A DNA stretch of 64,000 nt from Bacteriovorax sp. PP10 (GTDB lineage: Bacteria; Bdellovibrionota; Bacteriovoracia; Bacteriovoracales; Bacteriovoracaceae): assembly GCF_035013165.1 (NCBI RefSeq), contig NZ_JAYGJQ010000001.1, positions 558,001 through 622,000 of the forward strand, written 5' to 3'. The position numbers were made by a program, and so were the translations under genes. The notes beneath the pieces are model-generated. The model made no database searches and was not told the DNA's origin. It worked only from the letters and a program-made list of their open reading frames with translations. This document shows, piece after piece, positions 43,492 through 50,826 of this stretch (position 1 is the stretch's first letter; each line of letters begins with the position of its first letter).

Positions 43492-43976
43492 TAAAGTTTT
43501 GTGACATCGACAACAATTAAGGATTTTTCATAATCCTCAAGAATCGTACACTGCTCACCCAAATCAAGTTTATAGAGTTTCTCTGCATCCTTATCATAAA
43601 TAAACCTGAAATCACATTCGGCCTTTAAGATAATTGATTCATTTTGAGAGAGCTTAACAACTGAAATCAAGGATTTTGCGTAGCTTCGGTCTGTCATGAC
43701 GTTAAAGTCGCGGCAAGGGCCGTTGACTAATGTGCAGTTGACTGGAGTTTCGCCCTGAAAATAGATTGGGGTTTGATCATCAGTAAGAGTTGTATTCAGA
43801 CCTTCTAAATGAAACCCGTTTCCTTTAATGAGCATTAAAATGCGGTCAATGTTAGGGAAAGAAGAGAAGGGGCCATCGCTATTTACCGAGGCACAAGAAA
43901 TTCGAAATAAAAAAGATTCACCGGCAGGAATACGAAAGAGTTCTGTCGTTACTCCACCACCATTTTTCCATGGCAT
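43491..43976 (-). CDS. ves: Ves/HutD family cupin protein
   Basis: 161 residues when begun at ATG 43974-43976, opening directly with the hallmark 'MPWKNGGGVTTEL'. Family members carry about ten residues before this block. The same frame continues upstream as L-T-L-T-K-K-D-F-L-E and contains an ATT at 44007-44009, just two codons after the yehS stop, so the true start may be that ATT (giving 172 residues). Other features: 'FRISCASVNSDGPFSSFPNIDRILML', a bicupin core. Function is unclear; E. coli Ves is linked to cold/stress. Operon yehS-ves-rlmN-vanY-like. Confidence 0.85.
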   Translation of the reverse strand: MPWKNGGGVTTELFRIPAGESFLFRISCASVNSDGPFSSFPNIDRILMLIKGNGFHLEGLNTTLTDDQTPIYFQGETPVNCTLVNGPCRDFNVMTDRSYAKSLISVVKLSQNESIILKAECDFRFIYDKDAEKLYKLDLGEQCTILEDYEKSLIVVDVTKL

Positions 43977-44012
43977 TTCCAGAAAATCTTTTTTAGTTAA
44001 AGTTAGAATAAA

Positions 44013-44474
44013 TTATCCGCGGTTTTTCATCGTTAAACCTTTTAAGAAATTTCGAAGCAATTGATCTCCGCATTCGCGGTAGTTCACATGATCTTTTTTT
44101 CTTAATAGGGCAGAGAGTTCCGAGCGGCCAACACTGAAGCCAGCTGTTTTTAAAACGTCGTGCATATCATCTTCTTTTAGAGCGAATGCCACGCGAAGTT
44201 TTTTCAAAACAACATTGTTAGAAAGAGGAAGTTCAAAAGGAACTGGTGGGCGAGACTCATCTTTGCCACGCTTATAATAAACCAGACCGTCTAAGAAGTG
44301 GGCCATAACTTCATCGCTACACTTGATGTAGCCTTCGTCTTCTTCGTTTAATAAATAAGCTTTAATCTCGTCCAGAGGAACGGTGATATCAGCAAGCTTC
44401 ATGATCTCCACGAGCTTGGCGTCGCTTACGTCTAAGAGAAAGCGGATGCTGCGAAGATAGTCATTATTAGTCAT
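44013..44474 (-). CDS. yehS: DUF1456 protein, YehS-like
   Basis: 153 residues formed by two DUF1456 repeats. It aligns with E. coli YehS by eye: 'NDYLRSIRFLLDVSDAKLVEI', 'DGLVYYKRGKDES', 'NNVVLKKLRVAFALKEDDM' and 'FRECGDQ'-equivalent 'YRECGDQLLRNFLKGL'. Cytoplasmic, function unknown. First gene of the minus-strand run with ves, rlmN and the VanY-type peptidase. The RBS is weak (TGGAA). Its stop codon lies in the same frame as ves. Confidence 0.93.
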   Translation of the reverse strand: MTNNDYLRSIRFLLDVSDAKLVEIMKLADITVPLDEIKAYLLNEEDEGYIKCSDEVMAHFLDGLVYYKRGKDESRPPVPFELPLSNNVVLKKLRVAFALKEDDMHDVLKTAGFSVGRSELSALLRKKDHVNYRECGDQLLRNFLKGLTMKNRG

Positions 44475-44653
44475 ATAGATTCCAGATTAAGGGGGTAAAG
44501 CTGTTGCATTATAGTGGCTTTGAAACGGTCTGGGGACTAGTTTCGGGAGGAACTATTACCTTTTTACATGAAATTTCCTTTTAGGTTGTGGTTTTTTTGC
44601 CAAATGTTACCGTCTGTCCATATTTTAAACACCCCAACGAACGGAGCTAGTTT

Positions 44654-45775
44654 ATGAAGTCAAAAACTCTTGTGCTTGCATGTGCCCTAACGGCAGCCTC
44701 TTTCAGCTTTAATGCTTTTTCTCAGGATTCTGCAGTATGTGCTGATCCATTACAAAAAATTTGTAAGGATACAGAGGGACTTCGCGCTCAAAGAGAAGTT
44801 TATATCAGTAAGCTAAAATCAGAGATCGCTGCTGAGGCTGACAGAAATGCAGCTCCAAAAATCGAAGAAATGAAAAAGAAGATTTCTAGAATTCACTTCA
44901 TTAAACGTGCTATTGAAAGTTTCAAAATTAAAAACCGTGAGACAATGGCCTCTGCTAAAAAGAGAATTGGCGATATCGAAACAGTTGTAACAAATCCAGC
45001 AAATGTAGCTCTACTTAAAAGCTATATGAGACAAGCAATCGACGAAAGTCATTTCAACGATGCTACAAAAGAAAACTTTAAGGCCATTCAAAGTACAGTT
45101 CTTATTGGTAACTTTGCAGACTTTATTGAAAGATCAGGTCTTGAAGACGATGCTCTAGGACAATTATTAGGAAGCCCATGTGGAGCTGACGGAATGGTTG
45201 CTAACGCATTCGCGACGACAATTAAAGATCAAAGATACGTTTTAATTTGCCCAGGATTCTTAATTGCTCTTTCTCAAACTGCTTCTCCGAAAGAAAGATT
45301 AAACAGTGTTCTTCAAGCAGTTTCTCATGAAATGGGTCACCATATCGATAACTCTCAAGTAGGTAACGAGCTTTATAAGCCATACCTTTCATGTCTATCT
45401 GAAAACTATGTTGATAAATTCAACAGCACAGATGAAGATAAAAAATACTGTAAGAAAACTGCAAAAGATGCAGCAGACTGTAACTTGAAGATTACAACTA
45501 GCCACGCTGGTGAATTGATTGCAGACGCTTGGGGTATTAAAGTTTTAAACATCCACGCAAGAACAGAAGCTATGTCAATTCCTCAAGCTGATTCAATGTT
45601 AACAAGCAGCTGGGCAAGTTTATGTAACACTGGTGACGAAGGTATTCACCCAACTGGTGACTTCAGAATCGGGACATTACTAAGAACTAACCCTGATATC
45701 TCTGATTACCTGTCATGTAACAACTCGTCTATTACTAGACCAGCTTGTGCACTTGAAGGCGCTGTTAACCTTTAA
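44654..45775 (+). CDS. exported zinc metallopeptidase (M48-like gluzincin)
   Basis: 373 residues, signal peptide MKSKTLVLACALTAASFSFNAFS. Residues about 45-110 are a charged coiled coil. The zinc site is H225-E-M-G-H229 ('QAVSHEMGHHID'), with a likely third ligand Glu in 'SHAGELIADAWGIKV' about 60 residues later, the gluzincin spacing seen in M48-type peptidases. Several cysteines are present. It is periplasmic or secreted, so it could act in envelope protein turnover or on prey proteins (inference). It is followed by a terminator-like hairpin that also covers the RBS of the next gene. Confidence 0.82.
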   Translation: MKSKTLVLACALTAASFSFNAFSQDSAVCADPLQKICKDTEGLRAQREVYISKLKSEIAAEADRNAAPKIEEMKKKISRIHFIKRAIESFKIKNRETMASAKKRIGDIETVVTNPANVALLKSYMRQAIDESHFNDATKENFKAIQSTVLIGNFADFIERSGLEDDALGQLLGSPCGADGMVANAFATTIKDQRYVLICPGFLIALSQTASPKERLNSVLQAVSHEMGHHIDNSQVGNELYKPYLSCLSENYVDKFNSTDEDKKYCKKTAKDAADCNLKITTSHAGELIADAWGIKVLNIHARTEAMSIPQADSMLTSSWASLCNTGDEGIHPTGDFRIGTLLRTNPDISDYLSCNNSSITRPACALEGAVNL

Positions 45776-45804
45776 TAATGGCTTTCTAATTAAGTTTGAT
45801 TTAG

Positions 45805-45845
45805 AATCTCCAGTGATATGAAGAGTGTCACTGGAGATTTTTTTT
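45805..45845 (+). promoter_or_regulatory. terminator-shaped hairpin directly abutting a start codon
   Basis: Perfect 12-bp stem AATCTCCAGTGA (45805-45816) / TCACTGGAGATT (45828-45839), 11-nt loop and T-run to 45845, immediately followed by ATG at 45846. It has every feature of an intrinsic terminator for the metallopeptidase gene, yet the only RBS (GGAG) for the next gene is inside its right arm. The loop holds an extended -10-like TGATATGAA, so a private promoter could start past the left arm. Confidence 0.7.
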
Positions 45846-46265
45846 ATGTTTGCTCAATACAATATTTCCGCGATCCTTATCTGTGCCGTCCTTAATATGG
45901 TCCTTGGCTTTATCTGGTATGGACTTATTTTTAGTAAGGCCTTTATTCAACTGATGGGCATCGGCCCTGATCACATGAGTGATCCGGCCTCTCAAAAAGC
46001 AGCAGTCCATGGCTATTTCGCTTCATTTTTTTCTTCTATTTTAATGGCCGTTATTTTGAGTTATCTCATCATTTTTAGCCATTCAACAACTGCGCTAGAA
46101 GGTTTGAAATTAGGACTTCTTTCGTGGCTTGGATTTACCCTGACAACGATGCTTCCAAATCATTATTTTTCAATGAAACCTTTAAAACTCGCATTAATTA
46201 ATATCTCTTATCCCATGGTCGGATTATCATTAATGGGTATGATCCTGGCATTCTGGAGAAAGTAA
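45846..46265 (+). CDS. DUF1761 family membrane protein
   Basis: 139 residues from ATG 45846; a GTG seven codons upstream lies in the hairpin stem and is unlikely. Four membrane helices (about residues 7-27, 53-75, 84-103, 112-133). 'LNMVLGFIWYGLIFSKAFIQ' is the typical DUF1761 opening. Function unknown. It is coupled to the following lipoprotein by 1-nt stop/start overlap (TAATG). Its RBS is embedded in the preceding hairpin. Confidence 0.82.
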   Translation: MFAQYNISAILICAVLNMVLGFIWYGLIFSKAFIQLMGIGPDHMSDPASQKAAVHGYFASFFSSILMAVILSYLIIFSHSTTALEGLKLGLLSWLGFTLTTMLPNHYFSMKPLKLALINISYPMVGLSLMGMILAFWRK

Positions 46266-46672
46266 TGAGAATTCTTATTTTAATTTTAGCTATTTCTGTT
46301 GTTAGTTTTTCTTGCACGAAGAAGGTTGAAAAGCCTGCAGTGACTATCGGTCACTATTCAAAGCAAGTTGTTCAGATCACAGAAGTCATTACCAAACTGA
46401 TGAATGAGCCTGATGTGAAAGTTATGAACTTTATGGCCGACGGAGTAGAATCAACACGCGCAATCAGTTGCGATGCTGTTGGTGAAGAATGTAATGCTTA
46501 TTATGAATTCATTAATAAGATTGTCGATCTGACAAAAGATGGAGAATTAAGTGCGAAAGACCGCGAGATCTTAGTTCAATATCAACAGCGCGTGTTCACT
46601 GAACTTAAAAAGAGCGATATAAAAATTCAACAAGAATGGAAGGATTATATTAACTCAGGCAATAAAGACTAA
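46265..46672 (+). CDS. small lipoprotein of unknown function
   Basis: 135 residues beginning MRILILILAISVVSFSCTKK, lipobox SFSC with lipidated C17. Helical mature part with one CxxxxC-type pair ('AISCDAVGEECNAYY'). No family recognised. Its ATG overlaps the stop of the DUF1761 gene (TAATG), so it is co-expressed with it, and its stop overlaps that of the convergent methyltransferase (CTAA). Thr at +2 predicts outer-membrane localisation. Confidence 0.75.
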   Translation: MRILILILAISVVSFSCTKKVEKPAVTIGHYSKQVVQITEVITKLMNEPDVKVMNFMADGVESTRAISCDAVGEECNAYYEFINKIVDLTKDGELSAKDREILVQYQQRVFTELKKSDIKIQQEWKDYINSGNKD

Positions 46673-47409
46673 GGTTTTTTTAGTCTTACTAGAACCATGC
46701 TGGTCGATAACTCTCTTCCCAGAATCAGTTGAAGCCAGCGCCATCCCTTAATCGGTTTGCAATAAAGATCTTCAATAACAAAACCACTATTTTTAAAAAG
46801 CCTTTCAAAGCTTGCTATTGATAATTTATTCAGGCCACCGGCCACTTCGTGAAAATGAGTTGCGCCATCATGATAGTATTGGTTTCTCCAGCGAACCAGA
46901 GCTTTTTCGGTAAAGATTAAATGGGCCCAGGGAAAGACTGAGAAGGCATGCCCACCATAAGGGTGATACCATGTAGGTCCAAAGCTGATATAGGCCTCTC
47001 CACCTGAATGAAGGCAATTAAACATGATCTTTAACATCTCTGCGGGATGATCAAAATGTTCAAAAGCATCGATTGAAATAACCATATCTGCTTTTGATGT
47101 TAGGTCAGTCGGTAGAGTTGTCTCAAATGAGCAATTGTCGAGTTGAATTCGCTTTCGATTGTTTTGAACAAGCTCATCGCGGATCTCAAGTCCCAGAGCA
47201 AGTTTAGCTCCCCAGCGTGCCATTGTTTCTGTATCACCACCATGTCCACAGCCAAAATCTACGACAAATTTTCCGGCTACTTTTTTAGGAAAACTATCAG
47301 TGAAAATTTTATCGAGTGATAAACGATTTTCCGACACAGGTGCAGCAGTATCGATTTGATAAAACTTTTTTAGAAAAAAAAACTGAATGCTAGAAACCAT
47401 GTTGTACAT
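46669..47409 (-). CDS. class I SAM-dependent methyltransferase
   Basis: 246 residues. Rossmann-type methyltransferase: motif I 'FVVDFGCGHGGDTETMARWG', motif II 'ALGLEIRDELV', post-motif 'MVISIDAFEHFDHPAEML', typical of UbiG/Methyltransf_11 enzymes. The N-terminal 35 residues and a long aromatic insert ('YHPYGGHAFSVFPWAHLIF') suggest a specific acceptor, perhaps a sugar, lipid or quinone-like compound, which cannot be named. The start could be ATG 47409 or the ATG three codons later. Monocistronic. Confidence 0.85.
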   Translation of the reverse strand: MYNMVSSIQFFFLKKFYQIDTAAPVSENRLSLDKIFTDSFPKKVAGKFVVDFGCGHGGDTETMARWGAKLALGLEIRDELVQNNRKRIQLDNCSFETTLPTDLTSKADMVISIDAFEHFDHPAEMLKIMFNCLHSGGEAYISFGPTWYHPYGGHAFSVFPWAHLIFTEKALVRWRNQYYHDGATHFHEVAGGLNKLSIASFERLFKNSGFVIEDLYCKPIKGWRWLQLILGRELSTSMVLVRLKKP

Positions 47410-47520
47410 CCGACTAGTTTATAGGGTTTTGTAAAATTGAAAAAGAAATTTAAAGGTATTAATTAAAAAATCTAATCCTTTCTTTGAGTTAAGTTTATAA
47501 GTGTGCCGTTATTAACACAA

Positions 47521-47547
47521 AGACCCGGTGGAGAAATCACCGGGTCT
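47521..47547 (-). terminator. stem-loop terminator after the hemerythrin gene
   Basis: Perfect 10-bp stem AGACCCGGTG / CACCGGGTCT with a 7-nt loop, 33 nt past the stop at 47580 on the minus strand. The following U-tract is short (TTTGTG), so efficiency is uncertain. Confidence 0.65.
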
Positions 47548-47579
47548 ATTGTGGGCCAATTTTCTATTGATAATGAGTT

Positions 47580-48155
47580 CTAATAAAAGAACGTTATTAC
47601 ATCACTTCTTGATACTTCCGAAGGCGTATCCTCCATGGCCATGTCCAGATATATTTTACATCTATCTAAATACTCATCTGTTAAGTCCATTAGCTTAGAT
47701 TCTGGAATTATTTTTTCCGCCATTGGAAACATCACCTGTTCCTCTTCTTTTAAATGGTTTTTTAATAAACTAGTCAGGACTCTCATTTTAGAGTCTATTT
47801 CTTCTGACCAGGAAACTTCAGCACCCATTTGTTTTAACTCGTCGACGAGTTCATAAGCTATTTCATGTTCGTCTTTTCCATGTAGTCCTTCCATGCGAAC
47901 TTCTTTATTCGTGGAGTCTTGAAGGGTGCTATAAAAAACTTCTTCTTCTGCTTTGGCATGCATATTGAAAATGGGAAAAAATAAAGTGGCCGTTGCCTGC
48001 TTGTCTTTAGCAGGTGTTTCTGAATTCATAAGAATGGAGATATATTCTTTAAGGTATTTGTGATGATTTTCGAGTATTGGAATGATGCTTGTTTCATCAT
48101 CTTCTTCATCAAGAGATATTCGCAGTTGTTTTAGAGTCTCTTTTTCGTAAGTCAT
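47580..48155 (-). CDS. hemerythrin HHE-domain protein
   Basis: 191 residues. Four-helix bundle with the histidine/glutamate ligand set of HHE proteins: 'ILENHHKYLKEY', 'FFPIFNMHAKAEEEVFY', 'GKDEHEIAYELV' and 'LLKNHLKEEEQVMFP'. A di-iron site binding O2 or NO is expected; RIC/YtfE-like members repair iron centres after NO stress, but the N-terminal cysteine-containing ScdA domain is absent, so it is a plain hemerythrin-like protein. AAGGA RBS at 8 nt. It joins trHb and qNOR as a third NO/O2-binding protein in the window. Confidence 0.9.
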   Translation of the reverse strand: MTYEKETLKQLRISLDEEDDETSIIPILENHHKYLKEYISILMNSETPAKDKQATATLFFPIFNMHAKAEEEVFYSTLQDSTNKEVRMEGLHGKDEHEIAYELVDELKQMGAEVSWSEEIDSKMRVLTSLLKNHLKEEEQVMFPMAEKIIPESKLMDLTDEYLDRCKIYLDMAMEDTPSEVSRSDVITFFY

Positions 48156-48320
48156 GAAGAAGTCCTTTGTTATCCGAATCTGTTTTTCAAATTCACTTAG
48201 TAATACTGCAATTTCAAAACCAAAGGAGTTGAATGTATTTCCAATATGTATTCAAATGCTCTCGGGGAATATTTGGACTACTCGGGGGAAAAAAGTTTTT
48301 TACTCAAGAAAAACTTTAGA

Positions 48321-48354
48321 AAAAAATCACCCTAAGAAAAAACACTTAGGGTGA
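48321..48354 (-). terminator. intrinsic terminator
   Basis: 10-bp stem TCACCCTAAG / CTTAGGGTGA with an A-rich 8-nt loop. On the minus strand it is followed by six U (A's at 48321-48326). It ends the exported-protein gene whose stop is at 48362. Confidence 0.92.
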
Positions 48355-48361
48355 CAAAAAA

Positions 48362-49798
48362 TTAGTATTTAACTGCCAGAAATGAGCTTAGACCCCAGCG
48401 TTTTAAAATGGAATCACTTGGATTATAACTTGGTAATTTTCTTTCAAATAAAGTTCGAATTTGTTCGAGGGAAAGATCAGTTCCTTCAATGTTGATAATG
48501 TTTGAGTTTAAACTATCCAACCAGTTTTTCAGAAGTCCAGGATACATTGGGTCGAACGCTCTCACTAAATCCTCAACCTCATTAAACTTAATTAAAAATT
48601 TTGCATCACGATTTGGAGTGCTCCAGTCTTCATAGGCCTGAGTCCCAGGTCTGCAGTCATGACTTCTACAATATTCATAACCATCACGGACAATTTTAAT
48701 TCTGATATAGGTATAGTTAACTAAATCAGTAATACCAGTTGTGACCAAACTATTCGGGTCATAGTCTTTATGGACACGACTTAAAACGAATTGAATAAAA
48801 GACATGTATTGCTTTTGCAAAGTAGAATCAAATTGTTCTTCTGAATACCTTGAATCGTTTGTCTTAGCGTTTAATGTCCATGAATTTCTATTCACCACCG
48901 GCCATCTAAAGGCCATGATTTCTCGCACTCCTCTTATTGGCCAGGCCTGATCAACAAAAGCTTCCTTATAGAGTGGACGAACTTCTCTGGGAGCAGTTGA
49001 AGAGAAAGTAAAAATAGGAAGGCTTGTTGGATCATCATAATAATTTTGCGTGATGGTTCTCATGTGCCCTGAACCATTTGTCTGGCTTACAATAAACGAT
49101 CCGGCCTGCAATCCTTTTTGAGTGACCGCAACTCGAAAGCCATCTGTATTCATAATTGTTCTGGTGCTGGTCATATCCATGACATAATTTAGGGCGGCCA
49201 TGAATAATCTATCATCATACCAGTTGGCCGATGTCGGTAGATCTTCCCATTGTTTTCTCATCGAAAAATGCCCGAAGAGTGATCCTGTGTCAGAAACAGT
49301 GTTTGCGACAGGAAGGGAGTAGATGCGGGCAAAAATCCAGCGATAACCAATCACAGCATCAGCGCAATCAGTGGGGATATTATATCTTATATAGAAATCA
49401 TCGGTTATTTCTGACTTCAACCAATCAGCATATTTTTTTTCCCATTCATCATTCCATGAACTTGTCGCAGTCCAGAGCTCTTTATTTTTTTTCGTATCTA
49501 CTAACGTATCAACCGGCCATGATTCAAGTTTTTTGACTGAAGTGAAATCAGAATAATTTTTTTGAATATACTCTCTTGCTTCTTCAACGTTTTTAAATGG
49601 ATAAGCAGAAATTTTATCCTGGTAATCGCCAAAGTCCTGGCGATAAAATTTAACCTGAATACTGTCGTCATCGTCATCAATGGTTACAAAATGGCGGGAG
49701 TGAGAATTACTTTTCACCCAGGTTTCATGTGCTGAAACATTGTGAATAAAGAGGAAAAATATGAAGCAGACTAAAAAAGTAGGGACAAATTTATTCAT
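48362..49798 (-). CDS. exported protein with NlpC/P60-like Cys/His motif order
   Basis: 478 residues, signal peptide 'NKFVPTFLVCFIFFLFIHNVSA'. 'IPTDCADAVIGYRWIFARIYSLP' places a cysteine at the start of a helix, as in papain-fold NlpC/P60 hydrolases. About 85 residues later, 'GSFIVSQTNGSGHMRTI' places a histidine on a strand after 'AGSFIV' (the typical 'GDVLxxxxxxHVxI' pattern). The C-terminal half ('DPNSLVTTGITDLVNYTYIRIK') is helical and unknown. Probably an envelope or secreted hydrolase (inference). GAGGTG RBS. Own terminator downstream. Confidence 0.6.
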   Translation of the reverse strand: MNKFVPTFLVCFIFFLFIHNVSAHETWVKSNSHSRHFVTIDDDDDSIQVKFYRQDFGDYQDKISAYPFKNVEEAREYIQKNYSDFTSVKKLESWPVDTLVDTKKNKELWTATSSWNDEWEKKYADWLKSEITDDFYIRYNIPTDCADAVIGYRWIFARIYSLPVANTVSDTGSLFGHFSMRKQWEDLPTSANWYDDRLFMAALNYVMDMTSTRTIMNTDGFRVAVTQKGLQAGSFIVSQTNGSGHMRTITQNYYDDPTSLPIFTFSSTAPREVRPLYKEAFVDQAWPIRGVREIMAFRWPVVNRNSWTLNAKTNDSRYSEEQFDSTLQKQYMSFIQFVLSRVHKDYDPNSLVTTGITDLVNYTYIRIKIVRDGYEYCRSHDCRPGTQAYEDWSTPNRDAKFLIKFNEVEDLVRAFDPMYPGLLKNWLDSLNSNIINIEGTDLSLEQIRTLFERKLPSYNPSDSILKRWGLSSFLAVKY

Positions 49799-49900
49799 TA
49801 AGCACCTCTATGGTTAACGTTTGTTAATCAACAACTTGAATGTTGAAACTAACGTTCACTTTGCAAGAGCAAAACCGTTTTAAAATGAAGAAATACTTAA

Positions 49901-50722
49901 TTACTTTTTTCTTCCGACGCCAAAGTAAGCAGTGGTTGCAAGCTTCATCGTATTACTTGAATAAGTTGAGTTTAAATGTTGAATAATTTTTTCGTTAATC
50001 GAATTCCACTCTTCAGGAGAGTGTTTGATTTTTAATAAAGCAATCGGTGCTCCACCTTCAGACATTAATTTCCAAAACATATTAGGAGTAATTTCTGGAA
50101 GATCCATTGTGACTTCGTGAATAATCACTGATTGAAAACCAGCAGCTTCCATTTCAATTTTAAAGAGCTCGGGATTTTCTAATGTACCTGAATTAGCACG
50201 AGGTGAAGGAGCATCAGGGAGAGCGGCCTTAACGGCAGCACTTGTTGCTTGCATGAGCGTCGATTTTTCAAGGGGGGCCCAGCTTGAAACAATGGCAAGG
50301 CCATTTGGTTTTAAAACACGATAAAGTTCTTTGAAGCCTTTTATACGATCAGGGAAAAACATTAGTCCAAAAAGAGAGAAGGCGTCGTTAAAGGTATTGT
50401 CTTTGAAAGGAAGATTCTGTCCGTCGCCATAAGTGATCTCAACATTTTGAATTTCTCTTTTATTCAGTCTTGCTCGCAAGTCAGAAAGCATGTCCGTTGA
50501 AAAATCCAATGCGTGAACATTGTTAACCAGGTTGGCCATCATACAAGTCAGGATACCTGTTCCGCAGGCCACATCAAGAACACTGGAAGATTTATCAGCA
50601 GGCAAAATTTCTAATGCCTTCTTTGCAAAAGGGGTCATTACCCAATCGGCCATCTCTCCGTAATTTTCTGCGACTAAATTCCATGGTTCTGAATTTGATA
50701 AAGGATTATTTGATGTAGACAT
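49901..50722 (-). CDS. class I SAM-dependent methyltransferase
   Basis: 273 residues from ATG 50720-50722 (GAGG RBS at 5 nt; an upstream ATG at 50773 would add 17 residues with no RBS). Methyltransf_11/UbiE-like: 'VLDVACGTGILTCMMANLV' motif I, 'VHALDFSTDML' motif II, 'NVEITYGDGQNLPFKDNTFND' motif III and 'ELYRVLKPNGLAIVSSWAP'. The C-terminal 'PEEWNSINEKIIQHL' cap may bind the acceptor. Small-molecule substrate unknown. Divergent from mprF. Confidence 0.86.
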   Translation of the reverse strand: MSTSNNPLSNSEPWNLVAENYGEMADWVMTPFAKKALEILPADKSSSVLDVACGTGILTCMMANLVNNVHALDFSTDMLSDLRARLNKREIQNVEITYGDGQNLPFKDNTFNDAFSLFGLMFFPDRIKGFKELYRVLKPNGLAIVSSWAPLEKSTLMQATSAAVKAALPDAPSPRANSGTLENPELFKIEMEAAGFQSVIIHEVTMDLPEITPNMFWKLMSEGGAPIALLKIKHSPEEWNSINEKIIQHLNSTYSSNTMKLATTAYFGVGRKK

Positions 50723-50826
50723 AAAAACCTCAAGGTTATTAATAACTATGAGCTTCTGAAGAGAATTCATCAAGTAAAAAGTTTTAGATTAATTCCCTAG
50801 GAGAAATTAATAAGCTTATATAAAAT

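Noticed and set aside
48231-48253. NsrR-like operator upstream of the hemerythrin gene
   Set aside because: GAATGTAT / ATGTATTC is only a partial dyad (6 of 8 positions) and no matching site was seen before norZ.
48154-48354. Plus-strand 66-codon frame diverging from the hemerythrin gene
   Set aside because: No RBS, runs through the terminator stem at 48327-48354 and has no protein-like pattern.
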